Source: a virus. Taken from it: a stretch of 51,957 nt of DNA. Under the pieces are notes generated by a model. It made no database searches, was not told the origin of the DNA, and saw only the letters and a program-made list of their open reading frames with translations. Made by a program: the position numbers and the translations under genes. The stretch lies in the IMG/VR virus record IMGVR_UViG_3300045902_000726, positions 1 through 51,957 of that record. One strand, given 5' to 3'. Below, piece by piece: positions 48,212 to 51,957 of this stretch. The first letter of the stretch is position 1, and the number at the start of each line of letters is the position of its first letter.

Positions 48212-48216
48212 TATCA
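48199..48216. promoter_or_regulatory. Operator-like TGATAG-N6-GTATCA
   Basis: TGATAGCAGATAGTATCA, one mismatch from the consensus. It lies about 110 bases before the gene at 48327, and overlaps the stop of the 48014 frame. Confidence 0.45.
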
Positions 48217-48326
48217 ATTATTCTTGTAGCCGATAGAAATCGAATCTTAAACTCAGTATAATCTGAAAGAAAAACACGCCATCAGCCAGATGTAATCTAC
48301 GACGCACTAAACTAAGGATCGCACTC

Positions 48327-48608
48327 ATGCTCTCTAAGTTCCAAGCATTGCTCACCTCCGGACAGTTTGAGCTTCTCACCCACGGCAACACGTTTACAGA
48401 AGAAGGCGATCGCCTCACCATTCACACTACCCAATGGATTGGTTTTGCGATCGCCCGTCTTGCTAAGGTTTATCTAGACACCGCTCAGCAAATAGGGGTC
48501 ACCCTCTACTTACAGGCTGGCGACAAAAAAGCGGTTAAGCTAGCTCCATTATCTGACAGTCGCATTCTTGCAATAGTTGCGCCAGAAGGTCATGCGATCG
48601 CCCGGTAG
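48327..48608 (+). CDS. Hypothetical protein, 93 aa
   Basis: AAGGA lies about eight bases before the ATG. LSKFQALLTSGQFELLTHGN, RLTIHTTQWIGFAIARLAKV, then SDSRILAIVAPEGHAIAR. No family recognised. It converges with, and overlaps by 74 bases, the repressor gene, which suggests mutual interference of the two transcripts. Confidence 0.55.
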   Translation: MLSKFQALLTSGQFELLTHGNTFTEEGDRLTIHTTQWIGFAIARLAKVYLDTAQQIGVTLYLQAGDKKAVKLAPLSDSRILAIVAPEGHAIAR

Positions 48609-49179
48609 CGGCTGCAATTGCCTCAACCTCATCAGCCCCAACCTCGTCTACACCATTCATAATTTCCCGGAATCTTTTAGCAGAGATTTCGGGAATCGTT
48701 TTTTCTAAAGGGTTTTTGTCGAACCAGTCACGGGCGATCGCCCCCAAAACTGCACACTTTGATTGAGATAATCGTGCGTCATCTTCCATTTTATTGATGC
48801 CAAGTTTTATTAGTGCACTAAGATAGCCTGATGGTAGATAGGTGATGAAATCTTTAGGCGATAGCACTCGAATCATCGCCCCTATAACTTTTTCAATAAA
48901 TGGGCGATCGCCCCTCTTGATCAGCAGTAAAGCTTTATCGTGTGGCATTAGGGTTTCATCCATCAGCCACGCATAGACTTCAGCCCCGGAGGTTCCCCGT
49001 GCTCCGCCAATCCCTTGCACGACTTCTAGAGAAGGATAGCCTGTCTTGCCTGTCAGCAGGTTGTAGATTGTCGGTTGGGATACGCCTACACGACGCGCCA
49101 TCTCGTGACTCGACCAGCCTTGTTCTTTCTGCCATTCGGTAAGTTTTTCTGCGATCGTCTGTTGCTTAAGCGTGTCCAT
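48535..49179 (-). CDS. XRE-family repressor-like protein, 214 aa
   Basis: N-terminal Cro/CI-type helix-turn-helix at about 8-60: AEKLTEWQKEQGWSSHEMAR, VGVSQPTIYNLLTGKTGYPS. The rest is helical. A second HTH-like segment may lie near the end (EVGADEVEAIAAATGRS). There is no Ser/Lys LexA-type self-cleavage motif that I can see. It is the best candidate to bind TGATAG-N6-CTATCA: two such sites lie just upstream of its own start, as expected for autoregulation. It would then repress nblA, the ruvC-like gene and the sigma factor. Confidence 0.75.
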   Translation of the reverse strand: MDTLKQQTIAEKLTEWQKEQGWSSHEMARRVGVSQPTIYNLLTGKTGYPSLEVVQGIGGARGTSGAEVYAWLMDETLMPHDKALLLIKRGDRPFIEKVIGAMIRVLSPKDFITYLPSGYLSALIKLGINKMEDDARLSQSKCAVLGAIARDWFDKNPLEKTIPEISAKRFREIMNGVDEVGADEVEAIAAATGRSHDLLAQLLQECDCQIMELA

Positions 49180-49184
49180 TTTTT

Positions 49185-49278
49185 TGATAGGTTTAACTAT
49201 CGCGACTCTATCAAAAAATACTCACACTGGGAATAGACAGCGGAAAACAACCCTATACTGTGATAGTTAAAGCTATTA
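49185..49278. promoter_or_regulatory. Operators in the repressor control region
   Basis: TGATAG-N6-CTATCG at 49185-49202 and TGATAG-N6-CTATTA at 49261-49278. The first begins six bases before the repressor ATG. A wider inverted repeat TTTTTTTGATAG / CTATCAAAAAAT (49179-49219) overlaps it. Confidence 0.65.
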
Positions 49279-49327
49279 GAATAAAAGCGAATTAACAGCG
49301 AATATTGTCGGCGTTGCAGTCCTCAGA

Positions 49328-49534
49328 TCAAGTCTGCGCCTCTATTTCAGCCTGAATTAGTTCATCAAAAGTACATTGATAGACCTCCATTAATTGCCTT
49401 AATCTTGCCGGAGTCATCCTTGGAACAGTCCTAAGCTGATCCCAGTTGTGAACAGTCGAAACAGCTACGCCAAGTGCGACAGCTATTTCTTCCGGTTTTT
49501 TGCCAGCCCTCAACCTTAAATCCTTCATGTTCAT
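49328..49534 (-). CDS. Small XRE-type HTH protein (Cro-like), 68 aa
   Basis: The whole protein is a Cro/CI-type helix-turn-helix: MKDLRLRAGKKPEEIAVALG, VAVSTVHNWDQLRTVPRM, TPARLRQLMEVYQCTFDELI. Two adjacent HTH genes of different size suggest a CI/Cro-like pair, though both run on the same strand here. Its own control region has a separate repeat, ACTAGTACTAACTAGT. Start at 49534 or 49528 (MNMK). Confidence 0.75.
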   Translation of the reverse strand: MNMKDLRLRAGKKPEEIAVALGVAVSTVHNWDQLRTVPRMTPARLRQLMEVYQCTFDELIQAEIEAQT

Positions 49535-49669
49535 TTCTGTAGATTACAACATAAGGTTATCACAGCTAATTAATACTAGGCAAGTGATTGACTAGTACTA
49601 ACTAGTTGTATTAGTATTGGGGCATGGGTGAAGTAGCAAACAAAAGAAGAGGTTAGGAGTTTAGTTTCG
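49535..49669. promoter_or_regulatory. Divergent control region with ACTAGT repeats
   Basis: ACTAGTACTAACTAGT (49591-49606) lies within AATACTA (49572-49578) and TAGTATT (49612-49618), a nested inverted repeat between the Cro-like gene (minus) and the DUF2811-like gene (plus). It differs from the TGATAG and GCGGTTAACCGC sites, so it is probably the target of the Cro-like protein. Confidence 0.55.
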
Positions 49670-49885
49670 ATGCCCACATTAGCTAACAGTTTCGTTATGG
49701 TTTCAATGTTTTCAGACGTACCAGAGCCTTTATATGACGCGATTCAGTCGTATTTAACTAAGCATCCTGGGTTGAGTTGCGATGATCTGGTTAGTGAGGC
49801 GATCGCGCTTTGGTTGTCTCAACGGGCTAACCCAGCTAGACAGCAAGACGTGTTTGACGTAGCAAATGCATTTATTCGGAGATAG
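49670..49885 (+). CDS. DUF2811-like protein, 71 aa
   Basis: VSMFSDVPEPLYDAIQSYLT then KHPGLSCDDLVSEAIALWLS matches DUF2811, a small cyanobacterial family (V-S-x-x-x-E-I-P-E-x-L-x3-L-Q-x-Y-L). The strand followed by two helices looks like a ribbon-helix-helix. Family function is unknown. It is the first plus-strand gene after the regulator region, likely in the early operon; AGGAG lies eleven bases upstream of the ATG. Confidence 0.7.
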   Translation: MPTLANSFVMVSMFSDVPEPLYDAIQSYLTKHPGLSCDDLVSEAIALWLSQRANPARQQDVFDVANAFIRR

Positions 49886-49889
49886 CGCC

Positions 49890-50303
49890 ATGTTGCATGT
49901 ATGGAAGGGTCTGACTGGCGACAATATTTACGCCAAGCTTGAGGATTGCTGCAAGATTGCTTGCTCTAATCTTGCAGACGCACAAATCTTGTTTGCTCGT
50001 ATTGAGTGCGACTTTGATCAGATTGGGATTGGGTTAGGTGGATATGGAGACTTCACCGTAGTTCAGCGTGATGGGATCAGATGGTTTTGTGAAAAGTATC
50101 CAGGATTTTCATTGATGGTGCCTGATGAGGCTCTTAGAATTCTTGGGCTTGACAGAACACTTGATTCGGTAAGCATGGCTGAAAAGATTGGAGAAATCTT
50201 GGTCAAAGATGATCACAACGACGCCATGGGTTTATTGGGTTCTTTGCAGCGAATCTTGGAAGAGAATTCCAGAGTCATTTTTGTGAACAGCGATCGCCCC
50301 TAA
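49890..50303 (+). CDS. Hypothetical protein, 137 aa, early operon
   Basis: ATG at 49890 with GGAGA about ten bases upstream; a start at 49866 would overlap the previous gene. Alpha-beta layout: NIYAKLEDCCKIACSNLADA, QILFARIECDFDQIGIGLGG, RWFCEKYPGFSLMVPDEALR. Ends VNSDRP from a HIP1 octamer. No family is recognised. It lies directly before the 302-residue gene and the helicase. Confidence 0.55.
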   Translation: MLHVWKGLTGDNIYAKLEDCCKIACSNLADAQILFARIECDFDQIGIGLGGYGDFTVVQRDGIRWFCEKYPGFSLMVPDEALRILGLDRTLDSVSMAEKIGEILVKDDHNDAMGLLGSLQRILEENSRVIFVNSDRP

Positions 50304-50373
50304 TGCCCAAAATTCCGTGAGGGTTGCGACTCAACAACGCAAGATAAACCTACTCTCAATGAGGATAACGACA

Positions 50374-51282
50374 ATGAAATTCGATTCAGAAACGTTTGCT
50401 GTACTTGGTATGGTTTCTTACGAGAAGAAATACACCGAGATTGGCATTGCAGAGATCAACGAGCTTGAAGCATTGATCAAGGATTCGGGAGAAGACCCTA
50501 GCTCGTTTATTGAAGTGTTCGCAAAGTTGATGACCTTCCTTGCAGCGTTAGGGGAGCCAGTTGAGATTACTGACCCTGATCATTTGTTAACGGTGATTGC
50601 TGAAGATGGCGTATTTTCCAGGGTCTACGGTGCTGCGATTTTTCGCAATGATGAGGGCGATCGCCTTCTTCTTAAATCGGGTGGTTCAATCTACGAGGTT
50701 AGCATTTCCGAAGGGAAGCTTATTTGCGGAGACATGAAAGGATCGCTCACTGTTACTTGTGACGAATCATCGACGATTCACGGCACGGTAAGTTTTCGCA
50801 TTCCCAAGCAAAAGGAACCCTACAATATTCCCTTGGTACTGAACTCTGATATTGAAATTGGTGAAGGGGATTTAACTTACTCACTTGAAGAGATTGGCAC
50901 TGTTGCCGATTTTGCGCAGTACCTTAAACCAGTGGGGGGCACTCCTGGCGTGAAACTATCTGAGATGGATTTAGGAGAATACCTAGTCCTTGGAATTGAG
51001 GAAGGGCAAACCAACGAGTACGGGCGAAACTTCAGCCTTGATGTTCAGGGAGTTGGCAAGGTCTACTGCAATAAAGCTCTTAATAATATGCTGTGCCTTA
51101 ACGGAAAGGTACTAATCTCTCGCCTCAACCAGGGCAAACCAATCACGTTGAAGGTTTCCAAAAAAGAGACGATGAAAAACGGCAATATTGCAGTTACCGC
51201 AGGGCTTCAAATGCGGGAACCAAACGGGGCACAGCAGGCGATCGCCCCTGCTAAACAGCAAGCCTTACTCGCATCTGCATAG
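50374..51282 (+). CDS. Hypothetical protein, 302 aa, precedes the helicase
   Basis: ATG at 50374 with GAGGA about ten bases upstream; an upstream start at 50317 lacks a ribosome site. N-terminal helical part (TEIGIAEINELEALIKDSGE, FAKLMTFLAALGEPV), then two beta-rich parts (SSTIHGTVSFRIPKQ; LVLGIEEGQTNEYGRNFSLD, CLNGKVLISRLNQGKPITLK). The last part could be an OB-like fold, and ends in a basic, Ala/Gln-rich tail like that of many single-strand DNA binding proteins. A DNA-binding role is inferred only from this and the next gene. Confidence 0.55.
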   Translation: MKFDSETFAVLGMVSYEKKYTEIGIAEINELEALIKDSGEDPSSFIEVFAKLMTFLAALGEPVEITDPDHLLTVIAEDGVFSRVYGAAIFRNDEGDRLLLKSGGSIYEVSISEGKLICGDMKGSLTVTCDESSTIHGTVSFRIPKQKEPYNIPLVLNSDIEIGEGDLTYSLEEIGTVADFAQYLKPVGGTPGVKLSEMDLGEYLVLGIEEGQTNEYGRNFSLDVQGVGKVYCNKALNNMLCLNGKVLISRLNQGKPITLKVSKKETMKNGNIAVTAGLQMREPNGAQQAIAPAKQQALLASA

Positions 51283-51293
51283 ACCGAATAAAT

Positions 51294-51321
51294 CCCCAGG
51301 GGAGTTGGCGCTCCCTTGGGG
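51294..51321 (+). terminator. Intercistronic hairpin before the helicase
   Basis: CCCCAGGGGAG (51294-51304) pairs with CTCCCTTGGGG (51311-51321) with one G-U pair and a 6-base loop. There is no T-run, so it is more likely an attenuator or mRNA processing/stability element than a full stop. Confidence 0.55.
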
Positions 51322-51354
51322 TATCCCGTTAATCCCTGAGAGAATCCACAAATC

Positions 51355-51957
51355 ATGTGTACAGTAAATCCGCCTCTAATCGTCGGGCGATACAAAATCG
51401 AGACGATTGACGCTGAAACGTTTAGCGTCACCAACACAGACAAATCAACAACTTACACAGTATTAGACCTTGGCCTAGGGAATCTAGCATGTGATTGCAC
51501 AGCAGGTTCCTACGGTCGTTTATGCGGTCATAAGAAAGCCGTTCAAGAATCGGGATTGCTTGCGCCATTGCCTGATGATGAAGAGACAGCGATCGCACCT
51601 GTTGAATGCACCGTCATCATCAACAGTGAAGCAAGACGAGAGGGTGATATCCCTCTGATGTCCGTCCCTGGTGTTGTGACTCATGGCGAAGGCAAAGGCT
51701 CATCGTTCACAATTAACGGAATTGAGCTAGACCTAACGCTTGACCAAGAGAGGGCGTTAAGGGCGATCGCATCCTGGTTAGGTAGTGGCAAGTCTCGTGA
51801 GATGTCCCTACTTGGTTGGGCAGGAACCGGAAAAACGACTGTGATGATGGCGTTAGCCTATGGCCTTAAGGAATATGGCTTGTCATTTTATCAAATCATT
51901 TTTGTAACTCCCACCCACAAAGCCAAGCGGGTAATTCAAGAGAAGTTAGACTACTTT
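51355..51957 (+). CDS. SWIM zinc finger + SF1 helicase, N-terminal part (continues at base 1)
   Basis: ATG at 51355; 201 codons run to the window end, the last 39 of which repeat bases 11-127. The full protein is 557 residues. Residues 46-59 (CDCTAGSYGRLCGH) form a SWIM zinc motif, C-x-C-x8-C-x-H. A linker of ~70 residues follows, then LTLDQERALRAIASWL (Q-motif-like) and Walker A GWAGTGKTT at 154-162. SWIM fingers bind DNA or protein; the fusion to a RecD/Dda-like helicase is uncommon. The rest is described under bases 1-1198. Confidence 0.88.
   Translation, partial: MCTVNPPLIVGRYKIETIDAETFSVTNTDKSTTYTVLDLGLGNLACDCTAGSYGRLCGHKKAVQESGLLAPLPDDEETAIAPVECTVIINSEARREGDIPLMSVPGVVTHGEGKGSSFTINGIELDLTLDQERALRAIASWLGSGKSREMSLLGWAGTGKTTVMMALAYGLKEYGLSFYQIIFVTPTHKAKRVIQEKLDYF
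51831..51957. repeat. Terminal direct repeat marking a circular contig (copy 2)
   Basis: Identical to bases 1-127. Confidence 0.95.

Noticed and set aside
1-51957. Integrase, transposase, ParA/ParB, CRISPR array, tRNA
   Set aside because: I looked for tyrosine and serine recombinase signatures, ParA P-loops, regular direct repeats with spacers, and tRNA-like clovers, and found none. Absence was judged by eye.

Overview
The window is one complete circular genome (or a circularly permuted one). Its first 127 bases are repeated exactly as its last 127 bases, and one helicase gene reads through the join. Unique length is therefore 51,830 bp. It is a tailed, siphovirus-like phage of a cyanobacterium, or a phage-plasmid. 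Evidence for the host: the octamer GCGATCGC (HIP1) is extremely frequent, there is an NblA-type phycobilisome-degradation protein, a cyanobacterial-type ThyX, a DUF2811-like and a DUF2227-like protein, and a group-2-like sigma factor. I find no integrase, transposase, ParA, rRNA, tRNA or CRISPR array.

Layout. (1) 49.7 kb through the join to 8.7 kb, plus strand: replication. It holds a SWIM-zinc/SF1 helicase, a primase/SF3 helicase, RNase HI, a Dam-type methylase, an HNH protein, a RuvC-like protein and a beta clamp, with small unknown proteins between; it ends at a 56-bp perfect palindrome. (2) 8.9-15.2 kb: a plasmid-like module. A ribbon-helix-helix protein diverges from a helically phased TGAC array, followed by small membrane proteins, an FtsK/HerA-like ATPase, a lysozyme-like membrane protein, a DUF2227-like protein and a decayed gene. 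(3) 15.2-16.5 kb: ThyX, then NblA on the opposite strand. (4) 16.6-22.8 kb, minus: tail tip and receptor-binding proteins. (5) 23.3-30.9 kb, plus: neck and tail genes including the tape measure, interrupted by a candidate structured RNA with its own promoter. (6) 30.9-33.2 kb: small genes, GCGGTTAACCGC operators and a sigma factor with a triplicated region 3. (7) 33.4-37.1 kb, minus: more tail or fibre proteins. (8) 37.6-39.7 kb, minus: terminase. (9) 39.7-46.1 kb, plus: portal, scaffold, capsid and decoration. (10) 46.2-49.5 kb: membrane proteins, thymidylate kinase and two HTH regulators.

The main unexplained signals are four. A ~300-bp repeat family occurs three times, twice between genes and once in frame inside the primase gene. 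A candidate ncRNA near 24.8 kb has an operator inside its promoter and closes exactly at its predicted start. A dispersed operator, TGATAG-N6-CTATCA, links nblA, the sigma factor, the RuvC-like gene and the repressor. The 9.2-14.7 kb module looks like a compact DNA-translocation system. Functions below come from reading motifs by eye; no database search was possible.
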